From assembly GCA_041658725.1 (NCBI GenBank), contig JBAZZQ010000013.1, forward strand, positions 1 to 64,000: a stretch of DNA of 64,000 nt, written 5' to 3'. Each line of letters starts with the position of its first letter. Position 1 is the stretch's first letter. Positions 9,405 to 18,347 of the stretch are shown here, piece after piece. Source of the stretch: JBAZZQ01 sp041658725. Lineage in GTDB: Bacteria; Planctomycetota; Phycisphaerae; JAAYCJ01. The notes beneath the pieces were generated by a model. That model was not told where the DNA came from. It saw only the letters and a list, made by a program, of their open reading frames with translations, and searched no databases. The position numbers were made by a program, and so were the translations under genes.

Positions 9405-12400
9405 TTACAGAGCGCCTACCAAGTCCATCTTCGTCAGGACGATCGACAGGTCGGCCGTGGTAACCGTGCCGTCTCCGTTGAGGTCGGCCGGACCACCGCT
9501 GCTATCCATATTTGACAAGACAATCGACAAATCGCTCGAGCTGATCTCATTGTCGCCGTCGCAATCGCCGTTGGTGGGGACAGAGATAGTCCCGAGAGCG
9601 GGATTTGCTCCGACGTCCCTGCCATCGAGCCGTACCGCCAACCAATGACTGGCTTTGATCCAGACGTTGTAGGTTCCGGGGGTGACATTGGTAACGCTAA
9701 AGTTTCCACCAGAATCAAGAGTCACATTGTCCTGTCGCGTGGTGCCGCCTCGCAGTTCCACCGTTACAGGTATGCCATCCTTGCTGCCGCTAAAGTCGCC
9801 CAGTGGGGACAAAGTGCATGTCACCGTGACTCCTGGGACATAGGGCGTAAAGGTCAATCTGCCCGTCGACTCCATCTGGAACATTCCATGGCCACCGCTG
9901 CCAGCGGGGACGGTTCCGAACCATCCGATATACAATTTATCTGTACCGCTGGGAAACGACATGGTTACCTCCGTGTGAAAGTCTATTGTTTCATTGTCGT
10001 AGCCCCCACCGTCCGGCATGGTATAGCCGATGCTCCAATTCACACCGTCGGCGCTGTACTTCAGCTGCACACCACCACCGTTGTCGATATACCGGTAAAT
10101 CCGGGGCAGAGCCCAGGTAGCCGCACTGATGTTGTCGGACAGATCGATCCGCATGATCAGGGTGCTGTTGTCGGTACCCCAGGGAACGGTCTCTATCTGA
10201 CCGGGGTTGAACTGGAGGTAATCGCCAGCCCAGACATTCACGGGGGGGTCATTAAAGAAATAATCTTCCGTCCAAGACGTACTCTTAGTGGAATAATAGG
10301 CATAGTGGCCCAAGCCGGTTCCATTATTAACATCCAACTTGACTGTTTCCGGAACATAGACACACCGGGTCAGAGCATAGGCCGGATAGAAGGTCAGGCT
10401 GCCGTCAAAGGCCTGCCAGAAGGCCATGCCCGTGCCAGCGGTCCCAGTATATGCAATGTAGAGCGTCTGGGTCGGAGAAGCAAACGTCAGGTTCAGCGTA
10501 CCCGGAAAGGTGTAGTTGGGGTTATTGGGGTCTTGCGCCCCGTTGTTCAGGGCAGTCCAACAGGTGGTCCAGATCACCCCGTCCGTACTATATTTCAATT
10601 GAACCTGGGAGATGTCGTCGGCCTTGCTGTAATAGTACCGCGTCGGCGTCCAGGTCGCGGAGGTCACAGGCCACGAGAGATTAATCTTCATCACAAAACT
10701 GTTGTCCTGGGTGTAAATGGATTCCACCATGTCGCTCTTAAACGTAACGGAATTAGCAGCCCAGATGCTGAGCGGTGTGGATGGGGTCGCGCCTGAGTTG
10801 TAGTGGAAGGTCCAATCGCCGGTTAAGGGTTTCGTCGAGCTGTAGGCCTGACCGCCCACGTCAGTTCCGCTATTGACACTGTTCTTTGTTGTGTTGTCGG
10901 CATAGCTGACCAGCCACCAGTAGTCGCCCGCAAGCACCGGCGTGAAGGTCAAAGGACCGGTCGTTTCGGTTTGGAACCCACCTTGTCCGCCATCGATAGT
11001 GGGGACGGTCCCAAAGTATCCGATATACAAGACATTCGTTCCACCGGGGATCGGCATCTGGAGAGTACTTGGCCACCAGTATTGGGGATAATCGGGATCT
11101 TGTGGTATCTCGGGAGGCGTGGCAAGGGTGGTCCAGTTCGTTCCGTCCGTGCTGTACTTCAACTGGACCGAACCGTTGTCTGTCCATTTCGCTATCCGGG
11201 CCGGATGCCACGTGGCCCAGCTGATGTTGTCGGACAGGTTGATCCGCAGGATCAGGGAACTGTTGTCGTCTCCATAACTACGGGACTGCGTGGTTCCATT
11301 GACAAACGCGATATAATCCGCAGACCAGACAGAGATATTATCACCCGAACCGGCATGCAGGTCGTAATCTTCTACCCAGGGACTTGAGGCAGGTTTTACG
11401 GAAGTGTAGGCATACCCGCCGGTATCGGTCCCATTGTTCACATAGTTCTTGACGGTCCCGTCGTCGGGAACGTCAGGATCGGCATTTAGCAGGTAAATAA
11501 CACGGTTCCAGTTGGACTTATTGGTCGGGTGGAAAAGAAACGCTCCGGTTTCGGCGGTTGCATATCTACACCTTTCCCCATTGTTGAGAGTTCCGAACCA
11601 GCCGAGATAGAGCGTGCTGGTGGAGGGAACATCGATATCGAGGATCCTGGGTAAGATGTACGTGCCATTATCATAAATAGGGTCGCTCAATGGAGGGAAG
11701 GTGTAACAGGTGGTCCAATTCACGCCGTCCGCGCTCCACCTTGCTTGGACTTGGCTATCGTGATCGGTATGTATCTGAAACCGTGCCATATCCCAATTCA
11801 ACCCGTTGATTGGCTCGGGTAAATTCAGCTTTAAGACGAGGCTGGTATTATCAAAATGACCCCATGCAGCGGCAATGGATTCGCTGGATGTAAATTCAAC
11901 TCCGTAGGCTGACCAGATATTGACCGCACCGTTACCGCCGCCCAGGTTAAATCCGGCGACCGTCCAGTCGCCTACAGCGGGCTTCGCGCTAACGGTATTG
12001 GCATATCCGCCGGTGTCAGTGCCGCCATTGATGTTGGCTTTGATTGTGTCGTGGCTGCTTGGCCGAGGAAGGGGGCTGTCGTAGATAACATCCGTCCATT
12101 CATCAAACACTCGGGGGTCCGGGGTAATCGTCAAACCGCCTGATGCGGCATTCCAGTAGGCCTGGGTTCCCGTGCCAATCGTGCCGACGTAGGCCAGGTA
12201 AATCGTCTTGGTCCCGCCGGTAAAGGTCAGGGTCATCGCGGAGGGATGCACAGAGCTATTGCCAGTCGGACTGGTATAGACGCTGGTAAAGTTCACCCCG
12301 TCCCTGCTGTACTTTAATTGGACCGAGGAACCCGATGAGACGGTATAACCGATGGTGCCGGGGTCCCATAAAGCGGAGGTGGCGTACTTGGAGAGGCTCA

Positions 12401-14102
12401 CCTTCAAGACCAGCGAGCTGTCTTGTCCACCAAGAACGCCCGCCTTTTCAGCGGAGGGTCCTGCGCTCAGGAATTTAACATATTTGGCTGAAAACGCACT
12501 GACCGAAGTAGTTCCGGCCAGGTTGTAGGACATCGTCCAGGTCCCGTTATCGGGTTTATTGGAGGTATAAGCCGCGCCACCCTTGTCGGTGCCGCTGTTG
12601 ATATTGGCTTTGACGGGGTTGTCCTGATAGGTTACGTCCTGCCAGATTCCGCCGGCAGGGCCGGTTACGAAGGCGGAGCCGGTGTTGAACTTAAACATAT
12701 CGCCCGTTCCGCCGGGAAGGACGAGGTTCAGGTGATACAGCGACCCGCCGTCGGAAGTCAGAGGAACCACCTCAATCGTTCCGTTATCGCGGTTGACCCG
12801 CTGGAGGCTGGTGATCCCGCTGGACGCGAAGTTAAAATCGAGACGGATGGTCTGCTGTGTACCCGCGCAATCGGCAACCGGATCAGTCAAACCATTCAAG
12901 ATCATGAAATAAGGTTCGTTGGGATCGCTGGCCCGAAGGGGTCGGAAATATCCCACGAACACGTCGCCACGCAGATTGCTATTTGTGCCGCTGTAATTGG
13001 TGGCGGCGATGGTGGTGATGTATGGACCCACAGAGCTGTTCCAGCCGGTGACACTGGTGGGCGCTGTATTATTCACAGGCGTGCTGCCGTTCATGTGCTG
13101 TCCGGCGATAAAGTAGAGGCCCGTCGAGAGCAAGCGAACCAGGGTCGGTCCGATGTTGCGGCTCTGGCGATTGGTTTCCGCGTAACTGGTAAAGACCGCG
13201 GTGGGGGAAGTCTCACCGTAGCCATCAAACATAATATTGGGATACTTCGGGAGATTAGTGTAATTGTAGTACCAGAGGGTGGTATATTTATATCCGAAGG
13301 TCCAGGGGGCAAATTCACCGAGCCGGACCTCGGATTCCGACATAACGTGTCCATTATCTGGAAACGAGGTACCCAACTTGAAGCCCTGGAGGTAAGCTCC
13401 ATAGGGAATAGGGGTGGTTCCTGTTCCATTGTTTCCCGCCAATCCCAAAAGGCGGTATTTCTGTAACGCCGTGTAAAAGCCGGTCGGACTGCCACCGGGG
13501 GAAGGGGTAAGGGTTTGGCTAAGGAAGGGATAGGAGTCCATCATGAGCATATCCGGTTGGGCCGCGGCCATATAAGCTTGCAGCGTCGAAACCGTTTCCT
13601 GACCTCCGCTCTGATTGGTGAACCCGATGACGGTGGGATAATTGGTTCGCCATAAGGAAAGCATTCGGACGGCCTCGGTCAGATTGTCGCCGGTAAGACT
13701 CTGTTCGTCGCTGAACTGAATGCCGACCATGTTGGCCGCATCGAGAATTTCGGGGGTAAATAAAAGATCCCAAGCCACGAAAGTCGTGGCATTATCGGAA
13801 GTATTATCATAAATCACAGAGACCGAGCGTCCCCACTGTAATCCGGGGGCAGAGCCCAGATAGTTCATATTTGCCCCGCCGGCAGTGTTGACCCCGGTAA
13901 AGTTCGACTGCGCAAAACGGGCAAGGTCAAAGCTACCGGGGTTATTGGGATCGGCCAAGGGATTGATCTGTGCCTGAATCTGAAGCCCCTTGTCGATCAA
14001 GAGCTCGTGGCCTCGATCGAGACCAAAGGCATACCCGGAAACGATCAGGACCATTAAGGACATAGTCCCAATTCTACTACAATTTGACATTCTCTTTTTC
14101 AT
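9405..14102 (-). CDS. Giant secreted protein: glycosidase-like domain, five tandem repeats, dockerin
   Basis: Protein of 1565 residues with a signal peptide (about 1-28). Residues ~30-470 look like a TIM-barrel glycoside hydrolase-like domain with a candidate acidic pair in QFSDEQS near 130. From ~484 to ~1420 there are five tandem copies of a 175-195-residue beta-rich domain marked by SGTDxGGxAY, WSA, LKYSxDGVNW and LYIGxFGT. A carboxypeptidase-regulatory-like Ig domain follows (~1425-1500). A type I dockerin-like pair of calcium loops (DCDGDNEISSSDLS, DLNGDGTVTTADLS) ends the protein. The same repeat occurs once in the upstream PEP-CTERM gene. GGAGG precedes the ATG. Probably a surface carbohydrate-binding or -degrading protein; repeat function unknown. 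Confidence 0.8.
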   Translation of the reverse strand: MKKRMSNCSRIGTMSLMVLIVSGYAFGLDRGHELLIDKGLQIQAQINPLADPNNPGSFDLARFAQSNFTGVNTAGGANMNYLGSAPGLQWGRSVSVIYDNTSDNATTFVAWDLLFTPEILDAANMVGIQFSDEQSLTGDNLTEAVRMLSLWRTNYPTVIGFTNQSGGQETVSTLQAYMAAAQPDMLMMDSYPFLSQTLTPSPGGSPTGFYTALQKYRLLGLAGNNGTGTTPIPYGAYLQGFKLGTSFPDNGHVMSESEVRLGEFAPWTFGYKYTTLWYYNYTNLPKYPNIMFDGYGETSPTAVFTSYAETNRQSRNIGPTLVRLLSTGLYFIAGQHMNGSTPVNNTAPTSVTGWNSSVGPYITTIAATNYSGTNSNLRGDVFVGYFRPLRASDPNEPYFMILNGLTDPVADCAGTQQTIRLDFNFASSGITSLQRVNRDNGTIEVVPLTSDGGSLYHLNLVLPGGTGDMFKFNTGSAFVTGPAGGIWQDVTYQDNPVKANINSGTDKGGAAYTSNKPDNGTWTMSYNLAGTTSVSAFSAKYVKFLSAGPSAEKAGVLGGQDSSLVLKVSLSKYATSALWDPGTIGYTVSSGSSVQLKYSRDGVNFTSVYTSPTGNSSVHPSAMTLTFTGGTKTIYLAYVGTIGTGTQAYWNAASGGLTITPDPRVFDEWTDVIYDSPLPRPSSHDTIKANINGGTDTGGYANTVSAKPAVGDWTVAGFNLGGGNGAVNIWSAYGVEFTSSESIAAAWGHFDNTSLVLKLNLPEPINGLNWDMARFQIHTDHDSQVQARWSADGVNWTTCYTFPPLSDPIYDNGTYILPRILDIDVPSTSTLYLGWFGTLNNGERCRYATAETGAFLFHPTNKSNWNRVIYLLNADPDVPDDGTVKNYVNNGTDTGGYAYTSVKPASSPWVEDYDLHAGSGDNISVWSADYIAFVNGTTQSRSYGDDNSSLILRINLSDNISWATWHPARIAKWTDNGSVQLKYSTDGTNWTTLATPPEIPQDPDYPQYWWPSTLQMPIPGGTNVLYIGYFGTVPTIDGGQGGFQTETTGPLTFTPVLAGDYWWLVSYADNTTKNSVNSGTDVGGQAYSSTKPLTGDWTFHYNSGATPSTPLSIWAANSVTFKSDMVESIYTQDNSFVMKINLSWPVTSATWTPTRYYYSKADDISQVQLKYSTDGVIWTTCWTALNNGAQDPNNPNYTFPGTLNLTFASPTQTLYIAYTGTAGTGMAFWQAFDGSLTFYPAYALTRCVYVPETVKLDVNNGTGLGHYAYYSTKSTSWTEDYFFNDPPVNVWAGDYLQFNPGQIETVPWGTDNSTLIMRIDLSDNISAATWALPRIYRYIDNGGGVQLKYSADGVNWSIGYTMPDGGGYDNETIDFHTEVTMSFPSGTDKLYIGWFGTVPAGSGGHGMFQMESTGRLTFTPYVPGVTVTCTLSPLGDFSGSKDGIPVTVELRGGTTRQDNVTLDSGGNFSVTNVTPGTYNVWIKASHWLAVRLDGRDVGANPALGTISVPTNGDCDGDNEISSSDLSIVLSNMDSSGGPADLNGDGTVTTADLSIVLTKMDLVGAL
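9845..12645 (-). repeat. Five tandem protein-domain repeats within the giant gene
   Basis: Five diverged copies, roughly 530-590 bases each, begin near 12645, 12110, 11515, 10925 and 10380 and read leftward. Each encodes the same order of landmarks (GTDxGG, WSA/WAA, DNSxLVLKINL, LKYSxDGVNWTT, LYIGYFGT). Boundaries are approximate. The divergence points to old duplications rather than recent slippage. Confidence 0.8.
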
Positions 14103-14221
14103 CTTCTTTTTCCTCCAGAAAACGAGTTAAAAAACTAAACTCAATCACAATCAACACATCTGAATATGCAAATCAGAAAGAACGCCTTCCACATGTCTTA
14201 TTAATTGTATGCAAAAAAAGA

Positions 14222-14293
14222 GCAAGAAGCAGGATGACTTAAAAAGTCTTTCTAAACTATAACCCCGTATCAGAGTCATCGTTTACTTCTTGC
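14222..14293. repeat. Imperfect inverted repeat with 34-nt loop
   Basis: GCAAGAAG (14222-14229) plus GGATGACT (14232-14239) is mirrored by AGTCATC (14274-14280) plus CTTCTTGC (14286-14293). Unequal 2- and 5-base gaps separate the two blocks in each arm. It lies in the leader of the giant gene and could fold in the mRNA or bind a protein. Confidence 0.5.
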
Positions 14294-14432
14294 CCTTCCT
14301 TGAATTAAACTCTCATTTAGAACCACAAAAAAGCTATTCCAATTTTACACCAAACCAACCTAAACCATCCATGTTATAGCGAACTCTCGTGTCCGCTCTC
14401 TTCTTTTCTTTCTCTAGTCAGCCCATTTCAGA

Positions 14433-14459
14433 TAGGGGCGAACACAAGGTTCACCCCTA
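14433..14459 (-). repeat. REP-like GGGGCGAAC hairpin
   Basis: TAGGGGCGAAC and GTTCACCCCTA pair around ACAAG with one mismatch, which becomes a G-U pair in the leftward transcript. The word resembles REP palindromes seen scattered in many environmental bacterial genomes. It lies 25 bases after the PEP-CTERM stop, where it may protect the 3' end of the mRNA. Confidence 0.65.
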
Positions 14460-14484
14460 CCGTGGAAACGGGTGTCCAAATTTC

Positions 14485-15198
14485 TTATTTTCGTCGTCGC
14501 AGCATCGCCAAGCCGCCCAAACCAAGCATTACCAAAGTTGCCGGCTCAGGAGTCGAAGAGATCCAAAATGCTAGGGGGTGGGCCGGTTCCGAGACCCAAT
14601 GCTGTTCATTCAAACCGGCGTATCCTGACCCGTCACCGGGGTTAACCCACGTGCCAAAGTAACCCAAATACAAAGTCTTCGTATCGCCGCAGGTGATAAA
14701 CATACCAGGGGGAGGGGGGTTCTGATTACCCATCACCGTCGGTGTAACGGAATAAACCGTGTTCCAGTTTACGCCGTCTTTACTGTATTTATAGTCATAC
14801 GAATTTCCTGTAGTTAGATAGGTAGCACCGTTGTTCGGCATCCAGTTGAAGGCATAAATCCACTCGGCAAGATTTACTTTGACGACGAAGGAAGACGAAA
14901 CCTGAGCAAAATAACCATGTGTATTCAAACGATCAGATTGAAAGTCGATATTCTCCGCAGACCAGATCTTCGTCCCGGACCCACCAAGCTGAAAATTATA
15001 AGTGGCACCCGTATCGAAAGGACCTGTGTCATAGGAATACCCGCCCGTATCCGTTCCGCCATTTATGTTGGCCTTAACCGTAGCATCATAATTACCCCAA
15101 GTTCCATCTAGGTATCGGTTACCGCTCCACACTGCGGAAGCACTACTCACCATCGCCAACAACAACACAATACTTAGCACCACACTTACTGTTTTCAT
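14485..15198 (-). CDS. PEP-CTERM surface protein carrying the GTDxGG repeat domain
   Basis: Protein of 237 residues: signal peptide 1-23 (ending SSASA), one copy of the repeat found five times in the giant protein (GGTDTGG, KIWSAEN, YKYSKDGVNW, LYLGYFGTW), and a C-terminal sorting tail of TPEPATLVMLGLGGLAML followed by RRRK. The tail has the three PEP-CTERM parts: the Pro-Glu-Pro motif, one membrane helix and a basic end. An exosortase cleaves such tails; one is encoded at 31499-32455. AAGGAG precedes the ATG. The gene is the first of the leftward cluster and has a strong promoter about 170 bases upstream. Confidence 0.9.
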   Translation of the reverse strand: MKTVSVVLSIVLLLAMVSSASAVWSGNRYLDGTWGNYDATVKANINGGTDTGGYSYDTGPFDTGATYNFQLGGSGTKIWSAENIDFQSDRLNTHGYFAQVSSSFVVKVNLAEWIYAFNWMPNNGATYLTTGNSYDYKYSKDGVNWNTVYSVTPTVMGNQNPPPPGMFITCGDTKTLYLGYFGTWVNPGDGSGYAGLNEQHWVSEPAHPLAFWISSTPEPATLVMLGLGGLAMLRRRK

Positions 15199-15358
15199 TT
15201 TCCGAACTCCTTAAAAAGGTAATACAAAAACCTTGGACACACTTACTTACCTCTCTCTCCGGAAAATCCCTAATAGCTAAACTCTTTTAACGCAAACAGC
15301 TTATTGGGCCGGACATGCTGTCATTTTCCCAGATGCCCCGCTCAATACGCTTAGCAAT

Positions 15359-15369
15359 TGATTCGATCA
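15359..15369. promoter_or_regulatory. Small palindrome TGATTCGATCA at predicted start of PEP-CTERM transcript
   Basis: TGAT and ATCA flank TCG exactly where leftward transcription should begin, just after the -10 at 15377-15382. It shares the GATTCG word with the larger palindromes at 15515 and 22188. Short enough to be chance. Confidence 0.3.
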
Positions 15370-15376
15370 TATTTAA

Positions 15377-15405
15377 AGTATAAACATTTTAGTGTTTTAT
15401 GTCAA
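15377..15405 (-). promoter_or_regulatory. Consensus sigma70-type promoter for the PEP-CTERM gene and cluster
   Basis: Read leftward, TTGACA (15405-15400) is followed after exactly 17 bases by TATACT (15382-15377). Start of transcription would be near 15370, giving a leader of about 170 nt before the ATG at 15198. Confidence 0.7.
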
Positions 15406-15498
15406 GCACAATTTTTTAATTTCAGAAAAGAGCCTATCTCCTTATTTTTGTGATAGTTATGGATGATATTTCTTAGAAGTTCCTTCTGTGAAAACCTC

Positions 15499-15527
15499 TT
15501 GACACTTAATATGGGATTCGGTATCAT
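15499..15527 (+). promoter_or_regulatory. Consensus sigma70-type promoter for the GntR-type regulator
   Basis: TTGACA (15499-15504), 17-base spacer, TATCAT (15522-15527). Start would be near 15534, about 93 bases before the regulator ATG. A palindrome covers the -10 and start site. Confidence 0.7.
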
Positions 15528-15543
15528 GTATTCAGACCGAATC
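15515..15543. promoter_or_regulatory. Candidate operator over the GntR-type gene promoter
   Basis: GATTCGGT (15515-15522) and ACCGAATC (15536-15543) form a perfect 8-bp inverted repeat with a 13-base spacer. They straddle the -10 and predicted start site, a position where a bound repressor would block transcription. Autoregulation by the product is the simplest reading. Confidence 0.55.
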
Positions 15544-15626
15544 AATTTGAAAATTCAGAATTTTTGTATATTTTTAAAAAAATACTAAACTATCCAAGTA
15601 GATATGTATTATAGTGGTCGGTAATT

Positions 15627-16715
15627 ATGGCAGGCGTAACTACATTTCGGAAGCATGAGTGGCTAAGTCAGGAAATCCGCAGGGAAATCCTGGAACAGAA
15701 GATTCCCGTCGGTCAAAAGCTGCTGACCGACAATGAATTGATGGAAAAGTACAAGATCAGCCGATCCACTGTCGTTCATGCCATGAAAACTCTCCGAGAG
15801 GAAGGCCATGTCTCCCGAAAAGTCGGGGCCGGGACGTTCGTCCGGGACAAGACAAACACCGGGGAGATTGCCGTTGTGGCGGAAGATCGCGTTCTCCGCA
15901 TGGAATGCACGCCCATTTGGCATATGACGATTTCCGGTGTGGTAGATGTTGTCCGCGAGCAAAATTCTCAGTGGCGTCCAAAGATCCACATGGTAACACT
16001 CGATCCTGTGAACACGGGAATGATCAAAAACTGCGATCTACTGGACCCTCAGGTCGTACCGAATTTGCGTGGTGTTTTTAGTATGACACCCCTCCGCGGG
16101 GGGATCGCGGAAAAATTGACGGAGAGAGGGATTCCTTCTGTCCTATATGGAAGCGGGATTGGTCCTTACCATCCTAATCAGATTGACTTCGACATAGATC
16201 AGATGAACCGTTTGGCGTTTCAGCATCTGGCCCAGACGGGATGCAAAACCGTCGGTTTCTTATATGAAGGCCCCAAACAAGAACATTTTGCCGGTAGAGT
16301 CCAGAAAGTTTCCACCTTTTTCCGGGAAAACGGATTGCAGTGCCGGCCGGAGTGGATGGTTCATTATCCCTCTCCCGCCATATCAGAAAAGGGAGGTTAT
16401 GAGCTTTTTCACAAACTCTGGAAGCAGCCGGTTCGTCCGGAAGGCATTTTCGTTGATGACGACTTACAGTTTCGGGGGGTAGTCCGGGCGGCCATGGAAC
16501 TTGGGGTCCGGTTTCCTGAAGATATCAAAGTGATTACGATCAGCCCGATTGGAGTACCTCTGCCCTATCATAAGGCGGTGACAGTGATCGGCTTGGATGT
16601 CCATAAACTGGCGAAGGCGTCCGTGGATATGATGGAAAAATTGATTCGCCGAATCGAGCCGGAGAAGCGACATGTCCTGATTCCGGTGGAGTTGATCAAA
16701 GGCGACACCACATAG
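15627..16715 (+). CDS. GntR-family regulator with LacI-type sugar-binding domain
   Basis: Protein of 362 residues, the size of AraR-like regulators. Residues ~8-75 are a GntR winged helix-turn-helix (EIRREILEQKIPVGQKL, SRSTVVHAMKTLREEGHV, GAGTFV). Residues ~85-355 form a periplasmic-binding-protein-like effector domain (GVFSMTPLRGG, FQHLAQTGCKTVGFL, PEGIFVDDDLQFRG). It probably senses a sugar or oligosaccharide and represses the cluster. The start has only a weak ribosome-binding site. It is divergent from the PEP-CTERM gene and followed by the GH28 gene after 156 bases. Candidate operators lie at 15515 and 22188. Confidence 0.88.
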   Translation: MAGVTTFRKHEWLSQEIRREILEQKIPVGQKLLTDNELMEKYKISRSTVVHAMKTLREEGHVSRKVGAGTFVRDKTNTGEIAVVAEDRVLRMECTPIWHMTISGVVDVVREQNSQWRPKIHMVTLDPVNTGMIKNCDLLDPQVVPNLRGVFSMTPLRGGIAEKLTERGIPSVLYGSGIGPYHPNQIDFDIDQMNRLAFQHLAQTGCKTVGFLYEGPKQEHFAGRVQKVSTFFRENGLQCRPEWMVHYPSPAISEKGGYELFHKLWKQPVRPEGIFVDDDLQFRGVVRAAMELGVRFPEDIKVITISPIGVPLPYHKAVTVIGLDVHKLAKASVDMMEKLIRRIEPEKRHVLIPVELIKGDTT

Positions 16716-16871
16716 AAAGACCTTCGGACAATCTTCCGGTGGAATTCTCCACACCCAACGACCTTCGGGCACAACCCCATTCCCGATCATGCCATCAAAG
16801 CCGGATACCCTGAAATACGAAGGTCGGATTAGAATTTGAAAGAAAAATAACAACTAAATGGAGACCGGATT

Positions 16872-18320
16872 ATGATTGAATGGAAACGTATATACCCAAA
16901 CATCGTTTTTTTTGCATCCCTTTTTTTCCTCATCGCCGGCTGCAGTCATAGGACGGCGGACCCTGCTCTGTCGCGGGGCGCAGGAGTGACGAAAACGTCG
17001 AATGGTATTTACAATATTCGTGATTTCGGGGCGTCGGGCAATGGAACGATCAAAGACACCGTGGCGATTCAGGCAGCGATCGACAAGTGCCATCAGGACG
17101 GCGGCGGAACGGTGCTTGTCCCTTCGGGTAAATTTCTCACAGCCCCCTTGGTAATGAAAAGCAATGTGAATCTGCATATTTCCGCCGGGGGAACGCTGTT
17201 GGGCAGCACCGATATCTCCGATTACAAAAATTGGCAAAGCGACAAAATTAATACGCAGTTCGCTCCCTATAACTGCAAATATCTGATCATCGCCGAAGGC
17301 GCGAAAAATATCTCCCTTACCGGGCAGGGGAAGATTGACGGTCAGGGACTGGTTTACTACAACCAGACAACAGCGAACACATGGTTTGCTTTGGATATAA
17401 AGGAACGCCCCGGCAGAATGATTATGTTTGCATTATGTGAAAATGTTCTGGTGGAAGGGTTGACGTTTGTGGATTCGCCCGCCTGGACATTCTGGGTAAT
17501 CGGGTGCGACCGTGTAAAGTTCGACAAAATAAACATCATCAATCCTTTCCAGGCAATCCATACCGACGGCATTGATATCCACTGTTGCTCCAATGTATCC
17601 ATCAGCAACAGCTATTTCCATACCGGCGACGACTGCATCATCCTCCGGGCGGTTGACCGAGTCCTCAAGGAAAGAAAGCCCTGCGAAAATGTGACGGTGT
17701 CCAACTGTACGCTGGAGAGCAACTGCAACGCGATCAGGCTGAGCTATATCGGCGACGGCACTATTAGAAACTGCGTTTTCAACAACCTGACGATTACCAA
17801 GTCATTCCGGGGCATCATCCTGCAGATTCCGACCGTCGAATGGTTGCCCAAACATGACCAGGAACGACTCAGGGACAGCGGTGCCATGAACAAAGCCAAT
17901 CTCCCGGTAATCGAAAATATCCTCTTCTCAAACATTATCATCGAGGCGTTTCAGCCGATATGGATATACCTTCAGGACGGCGCGGCGGCAAAATCAATTT
18001 CCAACATCCACTTTTCCGACATGGAACTGCGCGGTTCCGCCGCCTCCGTGTTTAAAGGCAGTAAAAAAGCCCCTCTGCAAAACATCACACTTACCAACAT
18101 CGGGGTAAGAATCGACGCGGACTCCAAACTCCATACGGATGAACATGCGCTGGCGTTTTATTGTGCCGATGCTGAAGATATCGCGTTCAGGAATGTCCGA
18201 ATTTCCAGCGAAGGCGTCGTCAAAGCCAATGAGCCGACAATCCGTTCGGCACGAGTGAAGAACCTACAGATCAATAACCTGAATAATCGCACAAAAAATA
18301 CGGATATCACTAAAGAATAA
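16872..18320 (+). CDS. GH28 polygalacturonase-like lipoprotein
   Basis: Protein of 482 residues. The signal sequence ends in lipobox LIAGC (Cys at about 24), so it is probably anchored in the outer membrane. NIRDFGASGNG followed by DTVAIQAAID starts the family's right-handed beta-helix. Of the GH28 catalytic motifs, HTDGID (~230, for NTD) and TGDDC (~252) are present. The usual G-H-G and R-I-K motifs are not obvious (LSYIGDG and FRGIIL at their places), so the linkage cut may differ from homogalacturonan. GGAG precedes the ATG. It follows the regulator gene and precedes a Gfo/Idh gene by 27 bases, consistent with use of the released sugar. Confidence 0.82.
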   Translation: MIEWKRIYPNIVFFASLFFLIAGCSHRTADPALSRGAGVTKTSNGIYNIRDFGASGNGTIKDTVAIQAAIDKCHQDGGGTVLVPSGKFLTAPLVMKSNVNLHISAGGTLLGSTDISDYKNWQSDKINTQFAPYNCKYLIIAEGAKNISLTGQGKIDGQGLVYYNQTTANTWFALDIKERPGRMIMFALCENVLVEGLTFVDSPAWTFWVIGCDRVKFDKINIINPFQAIHTDGIDIHCCSNVSISNSYFHTGDDCIILRAVDRVLKERKPCENVTVSNCTLESNCNAIRLSYIGDGTIRNCVFNNLTITKSFRGIILQIPTVEWLPKHDQERLRDSGAMNKANLPVIENILFSNIIIEAFQPIWIYLQDGAAAKSISNIHFSDMELRGSAASVFKGSKKAPLQNITLTNIGVRIDADSKLHTDEHALAFYCADAEDIAFRNVRISSEGVVKANEPTIRSARVKNLQINNLNNRTKNTDITKE

Positions 18321-18347
18321 CTATTTAACGTTCAGAGAGGAATTATT

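Larger units (their letters stand above)
14103..14484. other. 382-base intergenic region between giant gene and PEP-CTERM gene
   Basis: No credible ORF. It holds a REP-like hairpin (14433-14459) close to the PEP-CTERM stop, a long imperfect inverted repeat (14222-14293) and AT-rich leader sequence before the giant gene. I found no clear -35/-10 pair for the giant gene, so it may depend on readthrough. Confidence 0.5.
15199..15626. other. 428-base divergent regulatory region
   Basis: AT-rich and without credible ORFs. It contains a consensus leftward promoter for the PEP-CTERM gene, a consensus rightward promoter for the GntR-type regulator gene and two palindromic candidate operators (15359-15369 and 15515-15543). 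The PEP-CTERM leader is about 170 nt, long enough for post-transcriptional control, though I see no known riboswitch in it. Confidence 0.6.

Noticed and set aside
9645..10796. Long rightward open frame (383 codons) opposite the giant dockerin gene
   Set aside because: It lies wholly antisense to a protein with clear repeats and a signal peptide. The composition is repetitive only because the sense gene is; no family or ribosome-binding site.
12732..13466. Rightward 244-codon frame opposite the glycosidase-like domain
   Set aside because: Antisense shadow of the giant gene; no recognisable protein.
16759..16826. CGACCTTCG / CGAAGGTCG inverted repeat between the regulator and GH28 genes
   Set aside because: A 9-bp pair 50 bases apart with no T run or promoter overlap; too weak to call an operator or terminator.
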